Of a stretch of DNA of 58,001 nucleotides, positions 1 to 9,718 are shown piece after piece. This DNA is from Balneolaceae bacterium ANBcel3 (lineage in GTDB: Bacteria; Bacteroidota; Rhodothermia; Balneolales; Natronogracilivirgulaceae), in assembly GCA_030012235.1 (NCBI GenBank), contig JASCXY010000001.1, positions 1 to 58,001 of the forward strand, written 5' to 3'. The stretch's first letter is position 1. Every line of letters begins with the position of its first letter. A program made the position numbers and the translations under genes. Below the pieces are notes generated by a model. That model saw nothing but the letters and a program-made list of their open reading frames with translations, ran no database searches and was not told the origin of the DNA.

Positions 1-53
1 AGCTGCTTTATCACATTAGACGATTTTCACTGGTAAAAGTTCAGTGTATCCGG

Positions 54-935
54 TTATCCAAGGTATACCCGCAGGGCAAGGCTTCTGTTGTGGTGTCTCA
101 GTTTCCTGAGCGCCTTTTCCTTAATCTGTCTAACGCGTTCCCGGGTCAGATCAAAGCGTTCACCAATTTCTTCGAGTGTAAGAGAATGTTCTCTACCAAT
201 CCCAAAATAGAGACGAATCACTTCGGCTTCTCTCTTTGTGAGCTTCGACAAAGCACGCTCAATTTCTACTTTGAGTGATTCTCCCATCAGGTCATTATCC
301 GGATCGGGAGTTTCTTCATTTTCAAGTACATCAAGGAGGCGGTTATCTTCGCCCTGGGCGAAAGGAGCATCCACAGAGAGGTGTCTTCCGGAGATTTTCA
401 GCGTATCAGAAACCTCGGAAACGGTCATTTCAAGACTTTCAGCTAATTCAGCCGCCGATGGAATACGTTCATATTCCTGCTCCAGTTTGGAAAGTTCTTT
501 CCCGATTTTGTTCAGGGCACCTACCCGGTTTAAAGGGAGGCGAACAATACGGCTTTGTTCAGCCAGTGCCTGTAAGATGGACTGCCGGATCCACCAGACG
601 GCATATGATATAAATTTAAACCCTCTGGTTTCATCAAATCTTTTGGCCGCTTTAATCAATCCCAAATTTCCTTCGTTAATCAGATCTCCAAGAGAAAGGC
701 CCTGATTTTGATACTGTTTTGCCACTGAAACAACAAACCTCAAGTTGGCTTTCGTCAGCTTCTCAAGTGCATCCTGGTCACCGGCCTGAATTTTCTTTGC
801 AAGATCCACTTCTTCATCCGGCGTAATCAGACTTACTTTTCCAATTTCCTGTAAATAGCGGTCAAGAGATTGGGATTCTCTTGTGGAAATGCCACTTGGA
901 CTTGGATTTTTGGGTTCTTTTTTCTTTTTAGCCAC
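54..935 (-). CDS. rpoD: Primary RNA polymerase sigma factor (sigma-70/SigA)
   Basis: The 293-residue product directs core RNA polymerase to housekeeping promoters. Region 1.2 lies at about residues 23-40 and region 2 at 64-120, including the WWIRQSI motif at 114-120 used for -10 recognition and melting. Region 3 covers roughly 125-200. Region 4 (236-282) has the helix-turn-helix with [16 protein letters not shown] that reads the -33/-35 element. A basic KKKK stretch follows the start, and there is no long region 1.1 or non-conserved insert. This short form is usual for the primary sigma factor of Bacteroidota and relatives. The ATG at 935 is followed at once by the basic N-terminus, and a TATATTTG element lies about 55 bases upstream. 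The gene stands alone after deoB. It could be a group 2 paralogue, but length and full conservation favour the primary factor. Confidence 0.95.
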   Translation of the reverse strand: MAKKKKEPKNPSPSGISTRESQSLDRYLQEIGKVSLITPDEEVDLAKKIQAGDQDALEKLTKANLRFVVSVAKQYQNQGLSLGDLINEGNLGLIKAAKRFDETRGFKFISYAVWWIRQSILQALAEQSRIVRLPLNRVGALNKIGKELSKLEQEYERIPSAAELAESLEMTVSEVSDTLKISGRHLSVDAPFAQGEDNRLLDVLENEETPDPDNDLMGESLKVEIERALSKLTKREAEVIRLYFGIGREHSLTLEEIGERFDLTRERVRQIKEKALRKLRHHNRSLALRVYLG

Positions 936-1247
936 TTGAGTTACGAAGTTTTAGGTTTAAAATTACTGGTACATTTTTTTGCAACGTCAAATATACAACC
1001 TTTAGAATTGGAATTCCTGCAATCTGTATAAATATGATTCGTTGATTGGAGAATTGTTTTTATCCGAATGTTCTGCTCCGTCATTTTTTTGTAAACGAAG
1101 TTAATTTAAGGATGTTATACCTAAATATTCAGAGAAAAACGATGATTTCAGAAAGCAAAACGGCTACATGTAAAAATATATAAATAAGTCGGGTATTTGT
1201 TTAACGATAAATCCGGTGATTCAGTTTCAAAAAAAAAGTGATCCTGT
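936..1247 (-). promoter_or_regulatory. rpoD upstream region with a candidate -7 element
   Basis: This 312-base gap separates the stop of deoB from the start of rpoD, both on the minus strand. Read on the minus strand, positions 995-988 are TATATTTG, an exact match to the Bacteroidota -7 consensus TAnnTTTG, and would give a leader of about 45 bases. I found no convincing TTG at the usual 18-21 base spacing, so only half of the promoter is supported. An A/T-rich stretch with nine A residues near 1228-1236 reads as a T-run on the minus strand just after deoB and may help termination, but no strong stem precedes it. I see no open reading frame worth calling. Confidence 0.4.
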
Positions 1248-2411
1248 TTATTTAATAAAAGAAACGCCCGGGAAAGGGTGTTTTAGTCCAAAGTACCGGC
1301 AAACGGAAGCTGCTATATCAAAAAAACCATCTCTGGTTGGAAGTTCAACCGATATGGCTTTTTCAGCCGGGTATACAAGAAGCGGCGTAAACTCCCTGGT
1401 ATGATCGGTACCTTTCGTTGTCGGATCGTTTCCATGATCTCCGGTAATCATTAAAAGATCATCTTCATTCATTTTAGAGCGTATTTCAGGCAGAACGACA
1501 TCAATACTGGCCAAAGCTTCTGCATATCCCTGAACATCGTTTCGATGTCCAAAGTCCTGGTCTGTTTCAATCAGATTGATGAAAATAAAACCATCTTGCT
1601 GTGTATCCAGAAGTTCCAGAATGCACGCCAATCCTTCTGCATTGCTTTTCGTTCGAAAAGCGCTGCTGAATCCTTTATCGGCAAATAAATCAATCACTTT
1701 ACCCACAGAGATGGTTTCTATTCCCTGGTTCATAAGAAACGATGGTAAAAACGGATCCGGAGGTATCAGAGAAAAATCTTTTCTTTGATCCGATAATCTG
1801 ACATAGGCTCCCGGACTCCCGGTAAAGGGACGGGCTATGACCCTTCCAACCCCATGCACTCCGGTCATTACCTCATTTCGGGCGACATAACACCATTCAT
1901 AAAGCTTTTCCAATGGAACGGTTTCTGTGTGAGCCGCAATTTGAAAGACACTGTCTGCCGAAGTATAAACAATAGGAGCAGCCGTAGCCTGGTGAAGTTC
2001 TCCAAATTCTTCGATCACCGCCGTACCGGAAGATGGGATATTCGCCAGTACATGACTGGTTGTTGTAAGCCGGCAAAAAAGATCGATAACATCATCAGGA
2101 AACCCCTCCGGGTAGACAGGAAATGGCTGCTCTCTTTTGATACCGGCAATTTCCCAGTGCCCTGTAGTTGAATCCTTTCCGGCCGAATATTCACGCAGTT
2201 TACCGAAAGCAGCGGATGGGTTCCGAACCGGAGGTACGGTATCCAACGGGATCACATTTCCCATACCCAGAGTTTCAAAATTCGGAAGCATACACCGTGT
2301 TTGATTCACCACATGGCCAAGCGTATTCGTTCCTGTATCCTGATATTGCGCAGCATCTTCCTGTGCTCCAACTCCCAGTCCGTCTATAATAAGCAGCAGG
2401 CATCTTCCCAC
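1248..2411 (-). CDS. deoB: Phosphopentomutase
   Basis: The 387-residue enzyme interconverts (deoxy)ribose 1-phosphate and 5-phosphate, linking nucleoside salvage to the pentose phosphate pathway. It belongs to the alkaline-phosphatase superfamily of di-manganese enzymes. Visible metal-site motifs are IIDGLG (D10), the DSTTGHWE segment at 80-87 containing the threonine that carries phosphate, DQDFGH at 284-289 and GDHGND at 324-329 followed by GTDHTRE. Length matches the family. It is the last gene of a tight minus-strand operon: only two bases separate it from the GAF/GGDEF-like gene upstream, with pepF before that. No purine or pyrimidine nucleoside phosphorylase is beside it. Start at the ATG at 2411, directly before the hydrophobic strand leading into D10. 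Confidence 0.95.
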   Translation of the reverse strand: MGRCLLLIIDGLGVGAQEDAAQYQDTGTNTLGHVVNQTRCMLPNFETLGMGNVIPLDTVPPVRNPSAAFGKLREYSAGKDSTTGHWEIAGIKREQPFPVYPEGFPDDVIDLFCRLTTTSHVLANIPSSGTAVIEEFGELHQATAAPIVYTSADSVFQIAAHTETVPLEKLYEWCYVARNEVMTGVHGVGRVIARPFTGSPGAYVRLSDQRKDFSLIPPDPFLPSFLMNQGIETISVGKVIDLFADKGFSSAFRTKSNAEGLACILELLDTQQDGFIFINLIETDQDFGHRNDVQGYAEALASIDVVLPEIRSKMNEDDLLMITGDHGNDPTTKGTDHTREFTPLLVYPAEKAISVELPTRDGFFDIAASVCRYFGLKHPFPGVSFIK

Positions 2412-2413
2412 GT

Positions 2414-3898
2414 TCAGGCCTCCTTCAAAAACATATTCCTGTTTACGGCTTCGTTCATGGCGGATCGAACGGTTTGAGTAACAGTATTTGGGTCTTGTGG
2501 TTCTTTAATTACTTTACATCCTACATGAAGTTGTATTTTTTCACTATTCCCCCCGCCAAATAAAACGGGCTTTTCAAATACGTCTCGAACTCTTTCTGTC
2601 CATTTTCTGAATGCAGACTCATCCGGAGATTGTATTACAAAAGAATAGACGTAGTCACTGTGTTCACCAATGATTCCCGGAAGTTCGTATCGGGACGGAG
2701 CAAGGTGCAAAACGATTTCTTTTTGTAAATCACGAAGCTCATCCAGCCTGTAACGGGTTCGCAGATCTGCAAGGTTTCCTACAGAAACCATACCCATCCA
2801 TACATTATAGGCCGTTTTGGCTTCCGGTGATTCGATGTGTTTTAAAAGCCTTTCCATTACAGCCACGAAAAGCTCCTTTCGAAAACTTGTTACACTTGTA
2901 CTGAAAATATCTTCTCCAACGTCCAGTCCAGGCAGCATAGATTCCAGTTTCAGTCCGGCTATGCGACATAAATTACTTATTTTATGCTTCAAGGCTTCCG
3001 AAAAGAGGAGTGGGTTTTCATGATACACAAGAATCATCAGCTGTCGCCTTTGGTGGTGCATCACTGGAACAACCAGCGAAGCGCCATACGATAATGGTTC
3101 GTTTGGAGCGATTCTTTTAGGATTGGCATTCAGATGGGAAGAAAAAACCGGTTCACCGGTATCCAGTGCCCGGGCCGAAAGAGATCCATCCATCACAACA
3201 AGGCCAACGGGTGGCGGATACGCTCCACTTTCAGGATAAAGCACGGTATGCCATTCATTCATCCCTCTGGCCATCAAACTGCACCCACCATAAGGCCGGA
3301 CAAACGTATCCAGGCTTTTTAATACATACAGCACAAGTTCAATAGGAGAAGATGTTTTACATACTCCTTCCACTACTTGCTCATAGTCTATCCACTCCGA
3401 TTGTTTTTCTGTCAAGTCGCTTAGTTCCAGATATGCTTTCAGTAACCTGAAAATCACTTTTTCATAGGCCTGAATAATATGTATATCCTGATCCGAAAGC
3501 ATTTTCTTTTCAAGCATCTCCACGGATGTAACAGCTACGGTCTCTGAATCATAGACAAACGGAATTAAATAAATAAACTCTACGGAAGATTCGCCGGTAT
3601 GATGATCAAGGTCCTCTGCCTGCAGATGAGCGCCTACTTCCAACAACGTCACCGATTTAATGGCATCATATTTTCCGAGGTAGTGTTTGTTTTTTTCGAC
3701 ACGGTCTTCAAAAACTACTTTTTTTTGGGTCGTTGAAAAGTGCTCGAGAACAAATACTTCTTTTTGATTATTAATCCAGTGCATGGCGACCGTTTCGGCC
3801 TGCAACGAAGCCCTGAGCATCACCAGAATATCCCGGATCATTTTCTTATAACTGACGCGGTATTCTTTCTCTCTGTCGGATCCTGTATTTAAATTCAT
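2414..3898 (-). CDS. GAF-like sensor protein with degenerate GGDEF domain
   Basis: This 494-residue protein has no signal peptide or membrane segment and is probably cytoplasmic. Residues about 20-160 and 180-320 each look like a GAF domain (alternating strands such as VEFIYLIPFVYDSETVAVTS and YGASLVVPVM). Residues about 340-490 resemble the core of a GGDEF diguanylate cyclase, but where the signature should be the sequence reads IIGEHSDYVYSF (409-420), so the catalytic loop is lost. A late GGGNSEKIQLHVGCKVI strand matches the usual VTVSIGVA position. By family logic it may bind a small ligand or act as a protein-interaction module rather than make cyclic di-GMP; that is inference. It sits between pepF (6 bases) and deoB (2 bases), so it is almost certainly cotranscribed with them. 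Domain calls are by eye. Confidence 0.6.
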   Translation of the reverse strand: MNLNTGSDREKEYRVSYKKMIRDILVMLRASLQAETVAMHWINNQKEVFVLEHFSTTQKKVVFEDRVEKNKHYLGKYDAIKSVTLLEVGAHLQAEDLDHHTGESSVEFIYLIPFVYDSETVAVTSVEMLEKKMLSDQDIHIIQAYEKVIFRLLKAYLELSDLTEKQSEWIDYEQVVEGVCKTSSPIELVLYVLKSLDTFVRPYGGCSLMARGMNEWHTVLYPESGAYPPPVGLVVMDGSLSARALDTGEPVFSSHLNANPKRIAPNEPLSYGASLVVPVMHHQRRQLMILVYHENPLLFSEALKHKISNLCRIAGLKLESMLPGLDVGEDIFSTSVTSFRKELFVAVMERLLKHIESPEAKTAYNVWMGMVSVGNLADLRTRYRLDELRDLQKEIVLHLAPSRYELPGIIGEHSDYVYSFVIQSPDESAFRKWTERVRDVFEKPVLFGGGNSEKIQLHVGCKVIKEPQDPNTVTQTVRSAMNEAVNRNMFLKEA

Positions 3899-3904
3899 AA
3901 CACC

Positions 3905-5719
3905 TCACCTTTCCTTCATTATACCTGAGTCGTACATATCGGCATATAGGGCTTCGGCCTCATGTACAAGATGTTCGACGGCGCGCAACCCTATAAACCA
4001 GAAGTCCGGGTCTTTGAGATCGACACCCAGCGCGTTCATCAGGCTTTCAGGGCTGTCTGAGCCTCCTTTTTCCAGCATTTGAATATACTTAGCTGCAAAA
4101 CCATCTCCCGATTGCTCATATTTTTCGAACAGGGCCATCACCAGCAGCTCGCCAAATGCATAGGCATACACATAGCCGGGTGTATGTATAAAATGAGGGA
4201 TATAGCTCCACCACCAGCGGTAATTGTCGGTTAGTGTAACAGAACTTCCATACAACGGCACCTGTGTTTCCATCCACAATTCTGAAAACTGATCGGGTGC
4301 CAGCTCTCCTTCCTTTCTTCGGGTTTGATGAATGCGATCTTCAAACTGATTCATAGAGACCTGACGGAAGATGGTTGCAATGGAATCATCTATCTTTCCA
4401 ATCAGCAAAGCGAGCCGGTCTTCCGGTTTTTGTAAAGAAGAAAGCATTTTTTTAAAAACCAGCATTTCACCAAAAACCGATGCCGTTTCTGCCGTTGTCA
4501 AAGGGGTTCCACACTGAAGAATGCCCTGCTTTTGAGATAAGTACTGGTGGACTCCATGTCCCAGTTCATGGGCGAGCGTCTGTACATCCCGAAGCTGCCC
4601 GTCATAGTTCATAAACACATAGGGGTGAACCGATGGAACCGTAGATGCGGAATAGGCACCTCCCCTTTTTCCGGGTCGGATAGCCGCATCTATCCATTCA
4701 TGCTCGAAAAATAATTCTGCCGTTGCACCCATCTCAGGATGAAAATCATGATATGCATCCAAAACCCAGGTTTTGGCCTCTTTCCATGCGACGGTTTTGT
4801 TACTTTTGGCAATCGGGGCATACCGGTCATATTCATGCAAGATATCCAGGCCAAGAAGCTTTCTTTTCAGTTCATAATAGCGTTGTACGACCGAATAGGA
4901 AGAAGTAACAGCGTCTATCAGGGACTGTACACTTTCATCCGATATCTCATTGGCAATATTTCTGGGTTTCAGCCAATGTGGATAGCCTCTGAGCGTATCA
5001 TTGGTATATTTATCCGCAAGCAGGGTATTAAAGGCATACGTCAAAGGCCTGTTCAGCTTTTTCAAGCCCTCTGTAAACACTTCAGAAGCTTTCTGTCTGA
5101 TGGCTCGATCGCTATGATATGATTTACTTAGGATCTCCGATTCTGTCAGCTCTTCCCCATCCATATGGAAGCGTGCGGCTCCAAGTGTTTCATCAAAAAA
5201 GCGAACCCAGGCCGATTTCCCGGTAACCGACTTTGCCGAAAGTATTTTTTCTTCCTTTTCATCCAGCTTATAGGGCTTTCCCATTCGGGATGTTTTCAGA
5301 TAGTGACGATAGCTCTCAAGCGCTTTGCTTTGCAGCCATCTATCTGCCTGCTCATCATCCAGGTCAAGCCACTCCAAATGAAAAAACATCGTCTCCCTGG
5401 ATATTTCCGAAGAGAGTTCATTGCTTTGCTGAAGGGCTTTGCCTAATGCAGGGTCTTCGGTATTCGTAGTCCACTTCAGGTATACATAGGACCCCATTTT
5501 ACTAATTATTTCAACCAGCTCAGCATAGGCTTTCAGAGCATCTGCAAACTCATTCTCTGTCAGAGAATGAACCTTTCCCCTGTAGGACCCGGAAAAATCA
5601 GCCGCAAGCTTTTTAACCCGGGATGTATCGTTTTTAAATGCGGTTGACTCAAGGCCATCGTATAAGTCTGAAATATTCCAATAAACGTTTTCAGCACCCG
5701 TTTTTTTCTCTTTACTCAT
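3905..5719 (-). CDS. pepF: Oligoendopeptidase F, M3 family zinc peptidase
   Basis: The 604-residue cytoplasmic metallopeptidase cuts short peptides. The zinc motif is HELGHGVHQ with the two histidines at 384 and 388; the third ligand glutamate is expected in the helix after it (TAETASVFGEM). A long helical N-terminal half (about 1-200) forms the lid typical of M3B enzymes, and the C-terminal YIPHFIHTPGYVYAYAFGELL segment with its HTPGYVYAYA substrate-binding pattern is clear. Length is normal for the family. It is first in an operon with the GAF/degenerate-GGDEF gene and deoB. The start at 5719 opens with MSKEKKTGAENVYWNISDLY, where WDLSDLY-like sequence is the usual beginning. No exact TAnnTTTG element was found in the divergent upstream region. 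Confidence 0.95.
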   Translation of the reverse strand: MSKEKKTGAENVYWNISDLYDGLESTAFKNDTSRVKKLAADFSGSYRGKVHSLTENEFADALKAYAELVEIISKMGSYVYLKWTTNTEDPALGKALQQSNELSSEISRETMFFHLEWLDLDDEQADRWLQSKALESYRHYLKTSRMGKPYKLDEKEEKILSAKSVTGKSAWVRFFDETLGAARFHMDGEELTESEILSKSYHSDRAIRQKASEVFTEGLKKLNRPLTYAFNTLLADKYTNDTLRGYPHWLKPRNIANEISDESVQSLIDAVTSSYSVVQRYYELKRKLLGLDILHEYDRYAPIAKSNKTVAWKEAKTWVLDAYHDFHPEMGATAELFFEHEWIDAAIRPGKRGGAYSASTVPSVHPYVFMNYDGQLRDVQTLAHELGHGVHQYLSQKQGILQCGTPLTTAETASVFGEMLVFKKMLSSLQKPEDRLALLIGKIDDSIATIFRQVSMNQFEDRIHQTRRKEGELAPDQFSELWMETQVPLYGSSVTLTDNYRWWWSYIPHFIHTPGYVYAYAFGELLVMALFEKYEQSGDGFAAKYIQMLEKGGSDSPESLMNALGVDLKDPDFWFIGLRAVEHLVHEAEALYADMYDSGIMKER

Positions 5720-6044
5720 CTAAATCTCAATCCGGAAATAAAAATATCGGTTAACTTCTCCAGAAAAGCCCCTTGACCTCTCTGCTTTACAGCCCATTTA
5801 CATGGATTATGATTAAACGATTGTTACTACAATGTCATGGTTAAAGCCGTTTTTTGAAGCATTTTTGGGGTTTAGTCCTTTCCCAGGGATTTTAAAGTAT
5901 AAGAAAAAAACACCGTGAATGATACCTGTCCTTTTTCTAAACCTACCTCAACGATTTTCCTGTCATTGATGTTATTATAACGTATTTTAAATATGTAAAA
6001 ATCTGTTTGAACTGCCTGAAATTGCTCATTAAAATATCAACGCC
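5720..6044. other. Divergent intergenic region, pepF / 2-oxoglutarate dehydrogenase
   Basis: This 325-base gap must hold promoters for both divergent genes. I looked for TAnnTTTG on both strands and found no exact copy. The nearest plus-strand candidate is the A/T-rich stretch around 5975-5995 (ttataacgtattttaaa), which lacks a well-spaced TTG. No RNA gene or reading frame is apparent. Confidence 0.3.
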
Positions 6045-9000
6045 TTGAAACCATTAGAAGCAAAGTTTGGCCCCAATGCGGCTTTAGTAGAAGACTTATA
6101 TAACCAATACCTTGATCAGCCGGATGCTGTCCCGGAATACTGGCGCTCCTACTTTGAGAAGATGTCAGCCGAAGAGCAGAAGGTGATTGCAGATACTAAA
6201 ACAGATCGGAAGCAGCCCTCTTCTTCCGATGGAAAGGATCAAGCTAAACAAAGCAAGAAGTCGGAACGAAAACCTGATACGGTTTCTGAGGACGAAGAAG
6301 AAAGCCATTTCTTTGAATTTCAGGCGCTCAAGGGCGTTGCTTCCAAAATTGCCGGGAATATGGAAGAAAGCCTAGAAGTCCCGACGGCAACTTCTTTTCG
6401 TACCATTCCGGTAAAAATGCTGGTGGAGGATCGCCGGATTATTAACAGTTACCTGGAAGAACGACTTCAACCCAAAGCAACCCTCACACATTTCATTGCA
6501 TGGGCCGTTGTTCAGGCTCTAAAAGAGCACCCTCAACTAAACAATCATTATTCCCTGCAGAACAAAAAGGCAGCCATAGCGGTCCCTGCCGGAGTTAATT
6601 TGGGAATTGCTATTGATCTTCCCGGCAAATCAGGCAAAAGAAATCTGGTCGTACCAAATATAAAGCGGGTCGATCAGATGAACTTCAAGGATTTTTTGGA
6701 TGCTTACCATGCCCTTATTGAGCGAGCCAGGAACCAGTCATTAGAGGTAGAGGACTTTCAGGATACGACTATTTCCATCACAAATCCGGGAACGATCGGA
6801 ACCGTATCCTCCCTTCCACGGTTGATGAAGAATCAAGGTGCCATTATCGCTACCGGTGCGATGAACTACCCGGCTGAATTTCAATCCATGTCTCAGGATT
6901 TACTCAGTCATTTGGGCATCAGCCAGATCATGAATATGACCTGTACCTATGACCACAGGATCATACAGGGTGCTGAATCCGGAGCCTTTCTGGCAAAAAT
7001 TCAGGACCTGCTTGCCGGTCCCGGGAATTTTTATGACTCTATCTTTGAAGAGCTGAACATCCCGTATGAACCCATTCCATTTGGTACAGACCATTATGAG
7101 GGAATATTCGACGGTCATTCCGACTATGGCAGAAAAGCTGTCTCTGTAAGCCGTCTTATTGACCGGTACCGAAGGCATGGCCATGTTATGGCTGAATTAA
7201 ATCCGCTGCGATTCGGAACCGGTTATAATCCCGAGCTGGACTTTAATTATCATGGTCTTACCATGTGGGATCTGGATAGAAAATTCTATCCGAGTAAACT
7301 GGGAGGATCGGATGAGATCACCACACTCCGGAATATCATAGATATTCTCAGAAAGACCTATTGCGGTCACATTGGAGCGGAGTACACCCATATTTTATCT
7401 GTAGAAGAACGTTCCTGGCTTCGGGATACCATGGAAACCTCCATGAATAATCCTAAACTAAATAAAGAAGAGAAAGTTCAAATTCTTAGAAAACTAAACC
7501 AGGCCAGTGCTTTTGAGGAGTTTTTGCATAAAAAGTACATTGGACACAAACGCTTTTCCCTGGAAGGTGCGGACACGCTGATTCCGATGTTAGACTATCT
7601 TCTTGAGCGGGCAGCTACCTATGATGTAACCAATCTGGTGCTCGGAATGGCTCACCGGGGACGCTTAAATGTATTGGTAAATACCATGGGAAAATCCTAT
7701 GAAAAGGTATTTGGAGAGTTTGAAGGGAATATCGATCCCGACTCTGCCATGGGAACCGGAGATGTTAAGTATCACCTGGGGGCTTATGGAGCACACCAGG
7801 CAAAAAACGGGAAGAAAATACAACTTCAGATGATGCCCAACCCTAGTCATCTTGAATCGGTAAATCCGGTGGTTGTTGGAGCTGCACGAGCGCTTCAGGA
7901 TATTCAGGAAAATAAAGATACGTCTCAAAAAAAGATTTTACCTTTACTGATTCATGGGGATGCTGCTTTTGCAGGACAGGGAGTGGTTGCAGAGACCCTT
8001 AATATGTCACAGCTCAAAGGGTATACCACCGGTGGAACCATCCATATTATCATCAACAATCAAATCGGATTTACAACACTACCCAAAGACGGACGCTCTA
8101 CTGAGTATGCTTCCGATCTTGCAAAAACCATTCTGGCTCCCATCTTTCATGTAAACGGGGATGAGCCGGAATCGGCTATTCAAAGCATTTTGCTTGCTTT
8201 GGATTACCGCCAGAAATTTGGCAAAGATGTGGTAATTGACCTGATATGCTACAGGAAACACGGACACAATGAAGGAGATGAGCCTGCTTTTACCCAGCCC
8301 GGCCTATATAAAGAAATTCATGATCATCCCAGTGTCCGGGAGCGCTATACACAGTATCTCGTTCAACAAAAAGAGTTATCCAAAGAAGAAGCACAAAAGA
8401 TTTTTGATGAGTTCGATGAACTTTTGGAAGCTGCTTTTAATCAAGCAAAGAAAGCAAAAAAACTAAAAAAGTTTACCAAAGATCAACTCAACAGACAGGA
8501 GATCGGACAAAAAGAATGGTCTAAAGATTTGCCTGAGACCAGCTTTGGTATCGATGAACTAAAAGAGATAGGGAAGAAACTTAATGTATTGCCCCAGGAC
8601 TTTGACGGTAATCCAAAATTGTTGAGGGTTTTGGCCAAGCGGCATGACATCATTGAACAGGACGAAAAGAAGATCGACTGGGGGTTTGCAGAGGCATTGG
8701 CCTTTGGAAGCCTTCTCAGTGAAAAAATTCCCGTGCGCCTGAGCGGACAGGATTCTGAGCGTGGAACCTTTTCTCATCGTCATTCTGTGATTCATGGAAC
8801 CGATACCGATCAAACTTTTGTACCGCTGAATCATATTCATGAAGAACAGGCTCACTATGAAGTCTATAATTCTTTGTTAAGTGAATTTGCTGTTTTGGGT
8901 TTCGAGTTCGGTTACAGCAGTAACCGTCCGGATGCTCTTGTGCTTTGGGAGGCTCAGTTTGGTGATTTTATTAACGGAGCTCAGATTATCATTGATCAGT

Positions 9001-9701
9001 ATATAACGGCCAGTGAGCACAAGTGGAGACAAATCAGTGGGGTAACCTTACTCCTTCCACATGGCTTTGAAGGACAGGGGCCAGAGCATTCATCGGCCCG
9101 GCTTGAACGTTTTCTTCAACTAAGCGCCGAGAATAATATCCAGGTAGTCAATTGCACTACCCCGACTCAATATTTTCACTTACTGAGACGGCAAGCATTG
9201 CGAATTCATAAAAAGCCGTTGGTCATAATGTCACCCAAAAGTCTGCTCAGACACCCTCGTGTAGTGTCATCTGTTAGTGAGCTTGCAGAAGGTTCCTTTG
9301 AAGAAGTTCTTTCAGATAGCGGTGGCATTTCCCCTCAAGAATGCAAAAGGCTTATCTTTTGTTCGGGTAAAATATATTATGACTTAGTAGAAATGCGGGA
9401 AAAAGAGTCGGTTTCCGATGCAGCTATCGTTCGAATAGAGCAATTCTATCCGTTTCCTGATGAGCGATTAAAAAAAGAGTTGAACAAATATACGTCTACG
9501 AAAGAAATTGTCTGGTGTCAGGAAGAACCCGCCAATATGGGTGGATGGCAGTTTATACGTCCACGTCTGGAAACGATGCTGAAAAAAGGGCAAAAGCTTT
9601 CCTATGCTGGAAGAGTTGCTTCGGCTTCACCGGCCACCGGTTCTGTGCAGGCACATGAAGCAGAGCAGGAGTATTTGGTAAGAGAAGCTTTGGGCTTGTA
9701 A
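6045..9701 (+). CDS. Fused 2-oxoglutarate dehydrogenase E2 catalytic domain-E1 (OdhA/Kgd type)
   Basis: This 1218-residue protein joins two TCA-cycle activities that are usually separate. Residues 1-45 match the E1 N-terminal segment (LVEDLYNQYLDQP...WRSYF), 46-95 are a charged linker, and about 100-335 form an E2 succinyltransferase catalytic domain with the active-site DHRIIQGAES at 303-312. No lipoyl domain or peripheral-subunit-binding domain precedes it. From about 360 on it is E1 with the thiamine-diphosphate motif beginning GDAAFAGQG at 638 and closing NNQIGFTT near 670. Order and missing lipoyl domain match actinobacterial OdhA/Kgd. A separate lipoylated E2 and an E3 are therefore expected elsewhere. 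The start is a TTG at 6045, chosen because the conserved N-terminal segment begins directly after it; no closer ATG preserves it. The gene stands alone and ends 17 bases from convergent folE2. Confidence 0.9.
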   Translation: MKPLEAKFGPNAALVEDLYNQYLDQPDAVPEYWRSYFEKMSAEEQKVIADTKTDRKQPSSSDGKDQAKQSKKSERKPDTVSEDEEESHFFEFQALKGVASKIAGNMEESLEVPTATSFRTIPVKMLVEDRRIINSYLEERLQPKATLTHFIAWAVVQALKEHPQLNNHYSLQNKKAAIAVPAGVNLGIAIDLPGKSGKRNLVVPNIKRVDQMNFKDFLDAYHALIERARNQSLEVEDFQDTTISITNPGTIGTVSSLPRLMKNQGAIIATGAMNYPAEFQSMSQDLLSHLGISQIMNMTCTYDHRIIQGAESGAFLAKIQDLLAGPGNFYDSIFEELNIPYEPIPFGTDHYEGIFDGHSDYGRKAVSVSRLIDRYRRHGHVMAELNPLRFGTGYNPELDFNYHGLTMWDLDRKFYPSKLGGSDEITTLRNIIDILRKTYCGHIGAEYTHILSVEERSWLRDTMETSMNNPKLNKEEKVQILRKLNQASAFEEFLHKKYIGHKRFSLEGADTLIPMLDYLLERAATYDVTNLVLGMAHRGRLNVLVNTMGKSYEKVFGEFEGNIDPDSAMGTGDVKYHLGAYGAHQAKNGKKIQLQMMPNPSHLESVNPVVVGAARALQDIQENKDTSQKKILPLLIHGDAAFAGQGVVAETLNMSQLKGYTTGGTIHIIINNQIGFTTLPKDGRSTEYASDLAKTILAPIFHVNGDEPESAIQSILLALDYRQKFGKDVVIDLICYRKHGHNEGDEPAFTQPGLYKEIHDHPSVRERYTQYLVQQKELSKEEAQKIFDEFDELLEAAFNQAKKAKKLKKFTKDQLNRQEIGQKEWSKDLPETSFGIDELKEIGKKLNVLPQDFDGNPKLLRVLAKRHDIIEQDEKKIDWGFAEALAFGSLLSEKIPVRLSGQDSERGTFSHRHSVIHGTDTDQTFVPLNHIHEEQAHYEVYNSLLSEFAVLGFEFGYSSNRPDALVLWEAQFGDFINGAQIIIDQYITASEHKWRQISGVTLLLPHGFEGQGPEHSSARLERFLQLSAENNIQVVNCTTPTQYFHLLRRQALRIHKKPLVIMSPKSLLRHPRVVSSVSELAEGSFEEVLSDSGGISPQECKRLIFCSGKIYYDLVEMREKESVSDAAIVRIEQFYPFPDERLKKELNKYTSTKEIVWCQEEPANMGGWQFIRPRLETMLKKGQKLSYAGRVASASPATGSVQAHEAEQEYLVREALGL

Positions 9702-9718
9702 TTAAGTCCTGGCTTCTC

